A DNA stretch of 64,000 bases from Prostheceraeus crozeri (GCA_907163375.1 CAJQUW010011257.1:42501-106500), one strand, 5' to 3'. Positions 36,446-50,600 are shown, numbered from the stretch's first letter. The notes: a model not told the origin generated them from the sequence alone. A program made the numbers and translations.

Positions 36446-37006
36446 TGGTCTTATTTGACAGTTCAAGGAACGTTGCATGAAACGTCTGCTTCGTATCGTT
36501 AATGCTCAAAAGTAATCGCTGTGATTTGAGCCACTGCCCTGAGAGCTGGGTTTTAAACATCTGCGGTTTGAAATGCCATCCTTCTGATATTTCTGTACTG
36601 TTAACTGAAATTCTCAAGAATGCTTCCAGAGAACAATTCACATTTTTGTCAAAGGCCTATTTTTTGTTTGTTAGCAACAGAATTAATTTATGCAAAATGA
36701 ATTGACAAAGTAGAATTGCTGATACCGTTTCATTTCAGCAAAACCTAACAAAGTCACTCCGGGATCATTCAGGACATGAAATATTATTCAATCATGCATT
36801 AAATGCTCAATAAGTTCTCAGATATAACCGCTTGGCATGATCATAAAGTGAATGCATATTTGATTCTGAATCTTGAAGAGCTACCACACTTTTAATTCCC
36901 AAAGCACTGTATTCCGCCACCACTATTGCAGCATTACATCCTCATCAATTGGCACTGACTGACTCAAATTTACTCTGATTTTCGTCTTGCAAATTAAGGT
37001 GACAAT
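36446..37006. other. No gene seen
   Basis: Open frames on both strands at 36438-36705 overlap each other and resemble nothing known. No repeats were recognised. Confidence 0.35.
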
Positions 37007-37146
37007 AAGTGGCTTATTTTATGTATATGAATAATGATGTAGCAAGTTCAAGTCACTCGATTCAATTTCGACAAGTGGCTTATTTTATGTATATGAATAA
37101 TGATGTAGCAAGTTAAAGTCACTCGATTCAATTTCGACAAGTGGCT
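37007..37146. repeat. 66-bp tandem repeat, 2.1 copies
   Basis: AAGTGGCT recurs at 37007, 37073 and 37139, an exact 66-base period. The two full units differ at a single base (GTTCAAG versus GTTAAAG). This is a recent local duplication, probably by slippage. Confidence 0.9.
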
Positions 37147-37269
37147 GTAGCCCAAAACCTAGTGGTTGTGGTAATTTTCCTTGGCTCAAATTTGCAATTA
37201 AATTTTGGATGATGCAATTTCATGACTAAAATGAGGTCTTCCTTAATTTTTTTACTGAAAACAATTTTG

Positions 37270-37668
37270 AATCAATTCTCTGGAATAGCTGTCTATTTCC
37301 AATGTCACAGCAGTTTCAATTTCATTTAATGAACTCTTTCTGACATCTAGTGCCACATTTGAGATGCGTATTTTTTGCTTTTTTGGAAAAATTACTTAAG
37401 AATTGACCATCATGATAGATTCACTAATAGTTTGGAGAGGCAATATCTTTTGACAAACTTCGATGGAAGTTTTGATACTCACACCTGTCAATAAGAGCAT
37501 TTTCTTGTCCTTGTTACGTGAGAGTTATGCAAGTCATGACTATTTCTCCATCAAAGACGGTCATAGTTGACTTCAAGACATAAGTCATTCATATGAAAAA
37601 TAAAACCTGATTTACTGAATATTAATTGAATCATAAAATCATATCCAAGAAAATTAGATTAATTCTCA

Positions 37669-37708
<40 letters not shown>

Positions 37709-37720
37709 CTGAATTTAAAC
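37270..37720 (-). repeat. Unnamed inverted-repeat element, copy 4 (partial), ending in a (TA)n run
   Basis: Plus-strand words GCAGTTTCAATTTCATTTAA, TAGTGCCACATTTGAGATGC, GAGGCAATATC, ACTTCGATGGAAG and CATCAAAGACGGTCATAGTT align in order with copy 3 (reverse orientation). The similarity fades near a (TA)n microsatellite at about 37669-37706. This is the most diverged of the four copies. Confidence 0.5.
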
Positions 37721-40700
37721 AACATAGAGCACGTGCACGTGCATGCATTTTGATTCCAACAATGTAGAACTCAATTCTACGCAATTCTTTATATTGACTA
37801 TAGAGCGCATTCTTTTGTACAATAATTGTCTCACAAGTATAAACAAAACAAATCCATATAGTCTGTTGGAAGATTAAGGTATTAATTAAATTTCCTAAGC
37901 TCACGGATTCTAAATATTTAGTCAAGAGACAGAAGAATTTTTTGCATGAAGATTTAAATCATGATACTGCAAATGAAATTTCCTTTTACGTCAAATATTT
38001 CAGGATTTCACCATAAAAGCTTCATACTATTTGATATTTACCAAGGTTCATGCTACTCGAATACTAAAATCCTAAAATACTAATACTAATATTACTTAAC
38101 ACAAATTCTAAAATAGATACTGCACATGTTCCATGAAAACAGAAACATTTGCAAAAATTGATTTTTCAAATATTGATCTAATATTTTGAGATCTGAAGAG
38201 CAAAGTCTCCGTAAAAAGTTAAATCCTATGGTATAAAAGTTCTAAACACATTTTGAGTTACCACTCTGCCAACTACAGTAAGGATCATAAAAATTGGACC
38301 ATCTAGATTTTCTTTCATTTTGATGGAACAACGCTCACCTACTACTTCCATGTGACTTAAAATCCCATCTACCTACACATATCCCTGCTCTATGTTTGTG
38401 ATATAGGCCTATATGTCACAAGCACGCACTGGTGCTCCAAATCTTGAAAACATTTTTCATTTAAACACGTGAGTTCACCCTCACAGAAAATGACATGCAT
38501 ATCATATGTAGGGTTAGATGCAAATCAAAATAATTGTGCTTACTGAAAGATTACTTCTGTTTTTTTCAAGCGACAATTACATGTGCCATGCTATCATTTG
38601 TTGCATGCATTCTTCGCATTGTACAGCATTTCTGTACTTCTAGTCTCACGGATAGAACAAAGCAAAAATGGATTAGTCAGTTTTTGCTACTTTTCGTTCC
38701 TCCAATTTCTGAAACATGGATACTAGGTAGTTTTCTGGTTCAGTAAGCATTAAATTGAGTTAAAAAGTGTTTTTATTACACTATGCTAAACGACCGAAGC
38801 AAAAATATGCATCCAAGCAGCAAGCGTGGTATTATGATGCTGTGGATGAGATAATCTGCAGCTTTATTTTATGGATGTGTTATTTGTCGACATCACCTGG
38901 GAGATAGGAAAGATCACTCTAGCTGCACTTTTATTTTGCATGAATGATCACATTTCGAAATGTAATCTACAACACAAAAGTTTCAAAAATCGATCTGGCA
39001 TTGAATAAATTTCAAGTTTTTCGACAATATAGTCCTAGCGAAAGCATATAAGTTGACCAATCGGTTCATAGAATTATAGACACTAATTTTGAGCGTCCAC
39101 TAAGAAAGCAAATAGGCCTCGAATACGTGAGGAATTGTCGGCAATCACATAGCTTCTTTTCGACCCCCAGCCTGAAACCACAAACTAGCACAAGTTGGAT
39201 GACAAAATTCAAAAAACCACCCTAAAGTTCGTGATCCTATTTCGTCCAGCACTCTGTATGACAGTTGCAAGTTCTTTTTGTCTCAGCAATGGAAATTCGC
39301 TAGCATGTACCTACAATGACTGCAACTCCATCATCTTACTCTTAAGAAAAACAAAACGAAAGCCTTTTAATTGATCTGATAAATTCCGAAATTGAATTGA
39401 AGGTAGAGCATCATTTTTGAGGATGCTGTTATCATTTGTAATCCTTTAAGATGAAATTAAAATCCGGCAAAATTTTGGATGCTTATGCCAGCAGATTTTG
39501 TTCTTCAAAATGCTTATTTCTTTACAAAACATTGACAATAGGACATTTTTTTCTGAATTAACTGAAATTATCTGTTTCGGTTTGTAATTTTCATATTTTT
39601 TTCAAATCAATCTTTCAATTATCAGGTGTTTGGCGTGGAATCTGCTACAAAAAACACAAGGACACAAAAAACGGCAATTAAACAGAATGAAAGCCAGCGA
39701 TTTCGCCACACGAAGTTGAATGTTGTCTGATAAACACGAATCTCCCGTGTTACTTACTCCAATTACATGAAATGTGCTCAGTGAGCCTCCAACCATTTAA
39801 ACTTTAATGGTTGGGTCAACACAGCATTGGATATGATTTCGAAGTGCACTTGAATGTTGTGAATATCGAGTTGTTTTTGAATAATTCAGAAAATTGAAAT
39901 CGAAATTCGACTTTAGATTTTCATATCTAAAAAATATCGAGTAGTAGCAATCGACGTATTGATTGAAACAAATAATTACTCACAAAATTCACGTCTGGTG
40001 CGGTGCAATTTGAGCAGAATTAAAGAAACTTATAATGTCATCAAACATATAGAAAAGTAGGTGTCACGTTGAATCCGCAAGTAATCTGCTCAGACATACA
40101 GTGACTCTTTAAATCAGGAATCAACAGGTAGATGAGCAATTAGTAATTTATGGTCAAGCAGTTTAAAATGAGATTCCCTCAGGAACCAAAAATATCATAA
40201 TCTCCCGAGAAGACGTGTACTTAAAAACGCAAATTTTATAGAAAAAGCAATTTTCACATTGATGGTCTGTTATCTCTTCACAGGTTATCGCATGTTTTTC
40301 ATCACGGTTGCCGTGGAAAGGGCATTTCAGATCCATGCCATAAACGAATACACCAATATTGTGAAGAGAAGCCAATAAGGAGTAATTAAATAAGTAAATT
40401 GGACCTATATACCGGCACTGTATATAGGTCATCCAAAGTGACATACATGTATGTTTAATCAACAGTTCAAGTTATTTTCTTCGTCATATTCTTCTTTTAC
40501 TTGAAACGAATGATTATCAGGATCACAATTCATCACTTTGTCATTTCTTAACTGTCTGTGGGAATGCCACATTAAGCAGTCAAATTAATGTCTTAAGCTT
40601 GATACCAAATTCAGATGAGCATTTTCATTCAGGCTAGCAACAACTTTTTCTTCATCTGCAACAAAATCTTACTGGCTTGAAAAAATGGCCGTTCTATGGA

Positions 40701-41932
40701 TGTTGAGGACAAGGACATGGAAAAATAATGATGGAACATGTTCGCAGCCGTATTAAGCTGCTGTATCGCCAAAAGTCAGTTGTCTCCTTCATAGGAATTC
40801 AACGATTCTCTCAGGCTCCCAGGCTGTACACTTTGCATCTTTTACTATTTTTTACTCATCAGGCTCCTCGTCGCCGCTGTCGCCATTAGCACATGCGGTG
40901 CAGGTATTCGAAGAGGTAACCTGACATTTGCCGATTGTGCAGCTAATTGTTGAAGAGTGAGCTTTCCCTGTGTCAGGACCCACACAATGTGAACAACTCC
41001 TCGATATAGACATCAACAATCTGGCTGTGATCATGGGTCATTGAAAGCATGGTTATCTTCAATAATACACTTGATATCTTGGAGGAGCAATTTTGGAAAT
41101 ACATGCATTCATGCAATCTACACGCTGTCCATGGATATTTCAATAGTTTCGACATATATCCATGGAGATTTCTATGGACATCCATGTCCACAGCAAGCCG
41201 AGCTTTAGGATTATTCATTCATGCATGTAGTCTACAGTAATATTATGCATGTAATTAATTCTTTACTCTCTACTATTTGTAAGATAATTGAGACATTATT
41301 TTATAAAAATGGCTGATCATATGATTTCACAATAACAAAATTCAATGTGCTCAATTGTAGGTATAGGGCTCTGAAGCATACTAATGTTAGCAGAAAACTT
41401 TTAATTATTTTTTGCAGTACTGTATCTGACGACAACAGTGGCTTCTATTTAATAGGCTTGCAATTACCTCACAGACATGTTCTGATAAAGTAGTCATGAA
41501 ACCTATCATACAACGGTATTAACTAAACCAAAGAATCGCATCGATCTTTGTGATATTATTGATATCAACATGAATTATCTATCATTAGCAATTTACATTA
41601 TCGAGTCCTTATTGATTAAATTTATACGAATCATTAAATTCATCATCAATCTTCAACAGATATAGGAGCAGCGACAACAGGCTTACAACAATTGAGACAT
41701 ATACACATCATCATAGTTAGATTTTTGAGACATGAAAAATCTTTCGTTAAGATTTAGAAACAATTTTTATTTTATTGAGGCATATTTGAAGCACTTTTAT
41801 ACTAAGATCTTACTGCAATCATTCTTATGCTAAATATTCTTTGAGACGATCTATATATGCTTGCATTTTGAAATTCAGTAAAGGAAGAATAGGTATATAG
41901 AAAATTTACTTAATAGAGCAGCAGACGTTTAT
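37721..41932. other. No gene seen (inside putative intron)
   Basis: About 4 kb of AT-rich DNA with chance frames only. Read on the minus strand, about 39248-39215 (TACAGAGTGCTGGACGAAAT) resembles a mariner-type terminal repeat, but no partner was found. Short CATGCAT palindromes occur near 41100-41230. Confidence 0.35.
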
Positions 41933-42595
41933 TTATTTGTTTATGTTAAAGGAAATCCCTGAGGCCCGATGTAGGCAAGAAAAACAAAGTCAGTTATACT
42001 GAGCACTTTCGGTGCGCTCCGCGCATCACCTTCAGAGAAATACAATGTATAAAACGTGAATTCGGACACAAAACATCAAATAAGCATGCATAGATGGAAT
42101 CAATGATTGTCCGCAATGAAACACAAAAGCTATGGATTGCGCTTATGCCGAAGATAGAAATAACTTATTGAAGTCACTGCTAAAAACTCGATATGTAGTA
42201 GAAAGTTAAAATATGGAAAAAGGAAAAAGAGAGTCGAAATATAATCATAGAGCAAAAGTTAACGCAATACGCAGTCCCACGCAGATCCTATGTCATGATC
42301 GACCCTGTTGTTTCCGCCAAGTTTCCGGGTCCAGATCACCTATTTGATCAGTCTCCTTCTCCAACCACTCTCTTTGCTGACCACTGCTGTATTGGAGAAG
42401 TCTATGCGATGATCACTCTCGAAGGTATGCTTGGCCACCTCGGAACGATCCACATCGAGATTCTTTACCGCACGCTTGTGTTCCTTCTGCCTGTTATCCT
42501 GCATAACTGTTTGTTTTTCTTGCCTACATCGGGCCTCAGGGATTTCCTCTTACATAAACAAACAATGCATCATGTCAATCCCTTATTTTCAACAA
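41933..42595 (-). mobile_element. Penelope-like element fragment: GIY-YIG endonuclease end with inverted arms
   Basis: On the minus strand, about 42550-42290 reads QEKQTVMQDNRQKEHKRAVK, then AKHTFESDHRIDFSNTAVVS and GWRRRLIK, the C-terminal half of the Penelope GIY-YIG endonuclease. A premature stop follows RRRLIK, and similarity continues (VIWTRKLGGNN). About 55-60 bp at each end are inverted repeats of each other (the words GGAAATCCCTGAGGCCCGAT and TAGGCAAGAAAAACAAA). The flanking 11-mers CAGACGTTTAT (41922-41932 and 42596-42606) look like a target duplication. A stem-loop with CTGAAGGTG...CACCGAAAG lies near 42045-42010. It is a short inactive copy. Confidence 0.75.
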
Positions 42596-42606
42596 CAGAC
42601 GTTTAT

Positions 42607-44127
42607 ATTCATCGGTAAATTGGAACAGGATGAGATTACCACCCATTTAGACTTCATATCGAAATGTTTATTTATTGTCACATTGATTAATCAGATAGTG
42701 AATCTTCATTTTCACGAAGACAAACATTTATTCGACCGCTGCTTAATTAATTTTGACCATTGGGACATTTCATTTCGACTGCTTCTCATCGTAAACGTTA
42801 GAATTCAATTCAATAAATTTTCCACCAAGCTATAGATTTCATTTGAGATGAAACTTTTCTGAAATCTAACTTTCAATTGTTATTATTGCATCCATAAACA
42901 AATGATGGGAACTACTACATTGCAAGATATAACAATGCTGCAATCTGCAACCTGAATAATAGCAAGAATGCTCAAAGGAAAAGTGACCATGCTGGATGAC
43001 CACACCATCAGCTTCAGGATTGTGTGCTGAAAACAATAATTTTGCTCTCCTTGAGAGCGCACGTCCCTAAGTTTCTAAATATTCACGTAGTTGAATATGG
43101 AAACGCAGCATGTATCGTTGCTATGAAGAATGCGGAAATTTATAAAGACGAGTTTTGGTCTGTTTTGCGAGCAGTCCTATGCTTAATTTTACGTTTTAAG
43201 CTTGTGGCGTCAAATTAGAACCTTTTATTTTCAATTCAATGCACTACTTTTTAATCTGAATATATTCAGAGAAGGAAAATCAATCTTAATTTTAAGGATA
43301 GTTATAGCTTAATTTGCAAGATAATTTACTGGTGTGATCCTTTGACAAAGTCGGGTTTGCGAATCAACGTTTGTGGAATAGGTGATAGCTAGAAATGGAA
43401 TTTTCTGTCGCCATTCGAATGTGCAATTTTAAAAATTTCCAACGTGTCATGACAAGCTGCTGGTAATTGCTATTTATTCATAAAAACGATGCACTGCTTC
43501 TTCTTGTGTCACACTTCATCTTTTCACAGGCAGTTTTGGTGTCGTAATGAAAATCAAGTAATGCAATTAACTTCCAAAATGGAAATGTGTGACTTTAGTA
43601 CATTTTGGGTGTCTGACTTTAGATTTTACTTCGTTTTTATCTAAGATGGACAGCTGTTTAGTCAAGAGCTGTTCGGAATCTCGCCCGCAAAAGTCGAGGA
43701 GGCTGGACTCGGAAGGTCGTAAAACAATGCAAATTCGGCAAACATTTACGACTTTCAAGTGATCATTTCTCATACAGACATAAAAGAAAAAGATTTTGCA
43801 CGACTTTTTGACCTTTGAGTTGTCTTGAAATGAATTTTTCGCACATTCAACATGCATTGATTAGTATATGAGAATCACCTTCGTTTATGAAATATAAAAT
43901 CATTTGATTCATTTATTCAATTTTTGTCTAATGCAAAAGTTGCAAATTATTTTGCCAACGCGCTAACTGTGTTTCGCCATCATTAGTGTTGTGTCTTACC
44001 AGGTGCAGTATAATGCAGTTCCAGCCTAATTAATCATGATGATATAAAGATCTTAGCAATAGCTTAGCAAAGCCAAAATTTGTTGCTATTCTAGTTAATC
44101 TTATTACGCACATGTACAAATACATGT
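42607..44127. other. No gene seen (inside putative intron)
   Basis: AT-rich DNA with chance open frames (for example 43567-43857, minus) that match no family I recognise. Confidence 0.35.
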
Positions 44128-44605
44128 AGATTACGACCAAGGTTGGACTTGAGGTCAGTTAGAAGGTGCATGATGTGCGCCAGTGAAACATGCCCCATGA
44201 AAGTCGAAGATCAGCAAAGAATGGTCACAGCGGAGCGCAGAATGATCCGTTGCATGATGGGCGTATCTTTGAAGGACATTTTCGTTTCTTCCATGCATCT
44301 CCAGCTTCTTGGAATAGAAGACATCAAGGTCGTCTTGAAAAGGAACCGTCTTAGATGGTTCGGGCATGTTCTCCGGAAGCCTGAGGATAACTGTGTCAAG
44401 AAGGCGCATGGCATGGTCTACCGTGGCCAACGCCGAGAAGAAGAAGTGGCGTGGAACGGAACTTGCTGATTGCAAGGAGCTTGGCCTGAAGGAGAGTGAT
44501 GCTTCCAACCGTGATTGGTGGAGAAAATTCATTGGAAAAATCGTCGTCCCCCACGATGAATAGATAATGGACGTAAAAAGAAAAAGTAAGTAAGTAAAAC
44601 GTATG
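44128..44605 (+). mobile_element. 3' end of an RTE/endonuclease-RT type LINE
   Basis: The plus strand gives the C-terminal region of the LINE protein: MCASETCPMKVEDQQRMVTA, MIRCMMGVSLKD and then VVLKRNRLRWFGHVLRKPED. This is the well-known 'R.R.RWFGHV.R' signature after the reverse transcriptase. A frame change near 44430 precedes NRDWWRKFIGKI. The copy ends in an AAGTAAGTAAGTAAAA tail (about 44583-44600), which fixes the 3' end and orientation. It is 5'-truncated at about 44128. A long open frame on the opposite strand here (44155-44673) is only its shadow. Confidence 0.75.
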
Positions 44606-47600
44606 GCATGTGCTATAGGGCATGATCCTTCATGCAATGCATGCTTAATTAGGCTAACAGCAAATTTTGACACACTAAAGAAAAAGCCGAAATAGTCGCA
44701 TAAAAAAGTTGCACGACTTTTTTACGCGATTGAAGTTATGCACGAAATGTCAGGCTACGATCCTTCGACAGTGTTTTACAGTCTTCAAGATTGAGGTGCT
44801 TTTCACACCACCATAAATTTCTTGTCATTGATTATCGGTGTAGCTTATGCCTACTCAATGAGGGTGACTTAAAGGCAACTACATTGGTTTTGTGTGCTTC
44901 TTCATTTCAACCATAAAATTCAATAAAACTCTTACTACAGGCCCTCACTAGTTATTTCAGTTTTAAGTAGTTGGAAAGACTCAGGATCATTTTGTGATCT
45001 TATAATTATCATTCTGATATATACATGCACAAAATTTTCCCTGCTAATCGGCAATCATCTTTAGGTACGAAAGAATCTGTTGATGTCAGTGAGAATTTAA
45101 AAATGAGAAGAATAATACTGAATCTGTCCAGCTACAAAACTTTAATAAAACTCATAGCAGGTCTATGACTCCATCTATGAATAAAGTTTTCGGTAATTGA
45201 TATTCACTCGCAGAAATAAGTTATTCTAATCCTTGCAACCAAAAGCTTATTCCCATATCTCTGTTTCTTAACTTCAATAAATTTGTATATAATAGCGCTA
45301 CGAATACAGATGTCCTTTTCTCTTTTGTCATCACTTATTGCGATATCGAAATATTTTGCAATAACAATCTTCACAATTATTTTATCATAGAGCACTTCAA
45401 TCTAATATTCAATATCATTGCGATAACGAAATTGACATTGGTAACAAGATGGCCTCCAGATTATCGATTTGCACGAAAAGCACGTACACAATCTTGAATG
45501 ACTCAGCTGTAGACACGCCATGGATACAATTGTATCCGACAGAAATTCGACAGTACGAAGACCGAATAAAGGAATACTAATAACAGACAATTAATCGAGC
45601 AGATGTGTGCTTTGTATACCGGCAGTTGTTAGAATGTCAAAAGGATCTCAGGTTCATCTCAAGCTGTCTCCTGTCTACATCCAGTCTATACGGGTAATTT
45701 TATAAATAAAAAGCGCACAGAATGCTTTCGAAGTCATAATAAAGTTTATTGAAATTAGGAAGAAAAATGTAAACCTGACATGTTTCGACTGGTCTTGTCA
45801 AAGGTAACCCAGCATGTGAAATTACATTGAAAGATAGACATTTTTTAAGAAGGAGAAAGTTGAGATACAGGTCAACACGCGATAGCAGCGGCAGACTGTG
45901 AGTCACCCGATTACCGGTAATACGGGTAATCTCACAACCAGTGATACGAATTCGTAAAAAGATTTGCCAACTCCGACTCCGGGTCTCGAGGAAAAATCAG
46001 TCTCTCAACCCTGCTCACGATCATTTATCGCTTGAGAAGGCTTTCTTGTCTTCCAGTATTGTAGAATGCTGGTTTGGATGCTAGATAGTGAAATACTAAG
46101 GTAAGCCAATAACTCTTCCTCTGGAAAATCTCTTTCAGCAGAGTTCAATATTTAGTCTAAAAACATTTCTCATTTTTTCCAGTCTTCTTTTTTTCTTGTT
46201 TATCCGATATCAGCAGATCTCACAATTTCTTCTATTTTCACATCGTACTGCATCTTGAGAGATTTTATGTCCGGATTAACTAGAAATCAGTAAAAGATTC
46301 ATGCATGCTTTCATTGCCCCATAAATATCAATTCACATCGCACGGACATCCTGATTGTTCCGGTCCCCCGGATATCCGCATAGAGTTTTCATTTAAGAAG
46401 ACAATTAACTTGCAGACACAGACTTACCCTGAATAAGTCTTTTGTCTAACCAGAGAAAACATCGACCACAGAAGGCGCAAGACGCCGAAGGCCCGTCGTG
46501 GTTTTAGAATAATTTTTTTATCGAGATACCGTGAATTTCTGTTTTCCCAGGAGTGTCAGGTCACAATGACTTTCTTTGAAATGGTGCAGTATCCCAGAGA
46601 TGGGTCAATTACATGATTAGTAGTAGTTAGTTGCTGAATCTTTAAACAATAAAGTGAAATATATTCGAAATTCAGACAGGATTATCGTCAGAACAAAAAA
46701 TGCTCATCAATTATTTGCGTATGTCGCATTGAGAGATTAGAAATTCTCTATTGAATAGAAGGTGAACATTTAGTTCCAATGCTTTATGTATTTTTATGGT
46801 TTACATTATTCGATTTTATGTTATCTTTCAGGCATGACTGAATAACAATGACAACTCAACGAGCTACTATCATTGAAAGGCGCCAATTGAAGAGGTGCCG
46901 AACTTTAAGGATTATTTGGTCAATATCTGACGGTCTGATCAAATTAAGCGAACTAAAATGCTGTAGGGAAGTACAGAATACAATCTTTTAACACTTCTCA
47001 ACTTTCTTCCGGTTTCTGGTTCAATTGTTCCACAATCCAGCAAGCTGTTTCAACAAAAACACTTCAACGCAATGATTGTACATTGCTTTGATGATGGATC
47101 GATTGATGAGATGCGGTGCGAGCTATTTTCTGCTGCTTGATAAAAGCTGTGTACAAAACGAAACACTGTTGCTGTTGATATTTGGTTGGAGAGTAAACGT
47201 CATTGTTGGATCCGATAATTGTGGAATGTTTGCTGCTCAGCGATTGAGTTTCTAAAATGTCCATCTGATTTCCGACTGCTGACATGGTCATATTAGGCAA
47301 CCTATATTAGACATCGACGATAATTCGCCGCAATGTGTAAAAAGATGATAGCGTGATAGTTTAATGAAGCTACGAGTAAATTTTGTATTAAATCTTAATC
47401 GAGTAGAACTAATTCAGAAGGAGTCTTTGGTCAAAATTAATGAAAGATAGCAGAAGTGAAAAGTGAAATGCAAATTTTTTTTGACGGGAGCAGAAAGTGC
47501 TGAAAATCAATCATGCGATTTCTCTTCCTCGTCTTAATGCTCTCACACTGCGGTCTCTGCCATCCACCTCTACCCTGTGTCCTACGTCGATGCTTTAAAG

Positions 47601-50600
47601 ACCCTTAAATCTGCGGGCATAATCCAACTGTATCAGCGTTGGTTTTCTTCTTCATCTTCTTGTTCCTCTTCTTCTTCTCCATCCCCTTCTTCTTCGTCTC
47701 CAGCTTAAAATGGCTTTGCATTTAGAGCTGACGAAAGTTACAAATTGAGACACGTGTCGTGCTGATCTCCAACCACGACTTCTCCATTCAACTCTCAACT
47801 TTAGGTGTATCATTTACAATATTTGTACGAGTGGCACAACAAGGCCACTCTCTCCAGGTTCTCTCCATGTTTTATCTTCATCTCTCTTCTTCTACTCCTT
47901 CTCCTTTCTCCAAACCTTTCTCTTCCATGTAGTCCTCCTATCTTATGTCAAATCTGTTATACTTATCGAAATCTTGTAATACGAGAGTACGATAAAACCG
48001 TATTAGCAACATGGTGGCAAAGGGATGACAGTGATGCGCTATGATCGGGATAGCAAACAGGATTCTAAGGTTTTCAGCAACGTTATCCAGGGAGTAATAT
48101 CGAGAACTTCCCTCATATCCATTTGAGTCAGACAGTAAAATTCATTTACCATTTTTCAGCTGACTACCATGTAATGTGTACTGAGTACTCTGTCAATATA
48201 AACAGTTCAATTATGATTGTACCAATGAGTAACAATGACGAATTGAGATAACTAATGTGAATGCAAAACACAACGCAAATGGAACAAAAAGCGAAATGTG
48301 AATGCAGCTGCTAACTGAAATCTCAAATAAAAAGAACAATAAATCGAAATTATACCTCACTTTCTCTCTTCTTGTTATTCCTACTTCGTCTTTTCATAAT
48401 GTGACATGCTCAAATTTCAAAGTCAAAGCATTCTTGTCATTACATTAATTCATCAAACTATTCCTCTCTTTAATAGCCTCATCTGCATGACTGTTATGGC
48501 CCTACTTCCGAAAGTTGAGATAACTTTTATGTCATAATTCATATCACATTCATAATTAAAAATATCGGAATGTCGATTCCACACTAAAGCAGCACTTATA
48601 CTGTATCTCAGTTTTGCAACTCCAACATCGAAAGCCACTTCCTGAACATATAGCTGACCTGAATGGATTTTCCTTTAGAGAGGAAAAAGTTTCAAAATTT
48701 TGCTGATGTGTAGGAAGTTCAGACAATAGTCATTGTTTTACTTTGCGTCAGAAAGACAGATTTTTGAAAAATGTTTTGTACGACTATGAAATCTGCTATT
48801 TTACAATGGTGTAAGACATCCATTCAAACAAAACATGGTCAGTCCGATTAGGGATTGATTAGGTCATGATTAGTTATCAAGACTTTGCTTGTTTTAACTT
48901 GAAAGATATGTTTTTTCTTTTTGTGTGTTTATTGAGACTTTCTCATTGTAATGGTTTCTTAAGAAATTTGATCAAGTAACTTTCGATGATAAAAAATAAT
49001 GATGGAGGTTCAGATATCATAGCAATCTGAATTGAAATCTGAAATGAAGGCATCATCAGTTGTGTGCTTTTGTTGGTATTTGTGATCACTTCATGGCGAG
49101 TGAATGCACTTAATGTAAGTTGTACTGTATTTTCGGTACATTAAATTAAAACTAAAGATCTCTTTTGACATTGATATTCATTAGTCATTACTCCTATGTA
49201 AATTCATGCTCTCTAGGACGAGCATGGCAATTAACAAATAATAATAAGGGCTCTTTGCGCGCAATGTGGCACACAAAGCAGCATTATTATTTTTTCATTA
49301 AGGTTCAAATTCACAGTTGGCTCCTAAAAGCAAATTATTGAAAGTTAATACTAATACGGTAACAGCACTATGACTAATTCACACTCCGACTTTCAAAAGT
49401 TTACCACACGCCCTTTTCTCGCAGCTATTGTGCAAATTCATATAACGAACTTTGTCAACAAGTGTCATTCGTCTGTTAAGTCCTTACTTCTGAACCGATA
49501 TTAATATTTTTTTTCATTTTGATCCTACAGGATTTTCTGTATTCGATCATGATAAATTCAAATCAATCTAACAAAGTTTTCTTCATGAAAAATTAGTTTA
49601 AGAAAGTGCTGCAAAAGCCTGTCCCAGGCATAACTATTCCATCTTCGGGAAGAAGTTTCGCTGTGATCTGATTAAACTATAGTAATAACGTAATGTATCA
49701 TGAGAAAATGCAAGAACCGCACTTTAAGCCAGACTACAATTTAGGATAGCATTTTTGAAATAAGAATTGTCTATCTCACATTCACCAACTGCTGCTTAAG
49801 TCACAGAGTTAGTAAAAAACGTGTCATACAAAAAATAAATTGTGTGAATATCATTTTGTATTCAGCACAGTCCACTTGTTTATCTGTAACATCAACATCG
49901 ATTGTCATTACGTTTTCATTATCTTTAAGAGCAAATTTAAGAGCTTACGAGGAAAGTCGCACTTCTGTCTGCGGTTGGATGATTTTTTTCCTTAAAGTGC
50001 AATCATAATCATAAAAATGACAAATCTCATTTTGATTTTCTAAATGAATGTTGGATCATTATGTTATTGAGTGTACCAAACTCGGAAGTACATGGATCTG
50101 CACAAACAAATAGAATTTTGTGATGTTTGATGTTTCGTAACTCGCAATACGATTAGAAACACAACTTAAGAATTGTCGCTTTACTGACGTTGGGTGACAA
50201 TCTAAATATAAAATTTGATAAGAAGCCTGTGCGCGAATTTAGTCAGAAAATGTCAGTAGTTCTCCCACTAGAAGATTAAGTAGCACAGATAGGGAGAGAA
50301 TCGAGACTTTTGTGTGCAGGGACTTTTGTTCAGATCGAAATGCATTATATGGTTATATAGAAAATAGAAAATATTTAATCGATTTATCCTGATGAAATGA
50401 TAAATCCACAAATTGAAGGATCGATTAATTGTAGTCAGTTCTGCTACTAATCATTTTGAGTCTTTCATATAATTTTGTACCCCTACGGACTTCTTGATTG
50501 TCATTGTTACTGATTTACATTATTATTTGTACGTAATATTCTGGTAAATAAAATATTACTATTATTTCGTAAGTAATTTTCGTATCGTGCAGTATGTGGA

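Noticed and set aside
36438-36705. Overlapping 67-residue frames on both strands near copy 2, considered as an exon preceding a GTAAGTA donor
   Set aside because: The peptide has no transmembrane or known domain, and the GTAAGTA belongs to the repeat's terminus.
42295-42835. Plus-strand frames of 107 and 134 residues
   Set aside because: They are shadows of the minus-strand Penelope endonuclease coding.
44155-44673. 172-residue minus-strand frame
   Set aside because: It is the antisense of the LINE C-terminus, whose plus-strand reading has the RWFGHV signature.
47064-47300. Gln/Ser-rich 78-residue minus-strand frame as an exon
   Set aside because: No domain, and the sequence before it has only a weak acceptor-like CTAATATAG. 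There is not enough to call.
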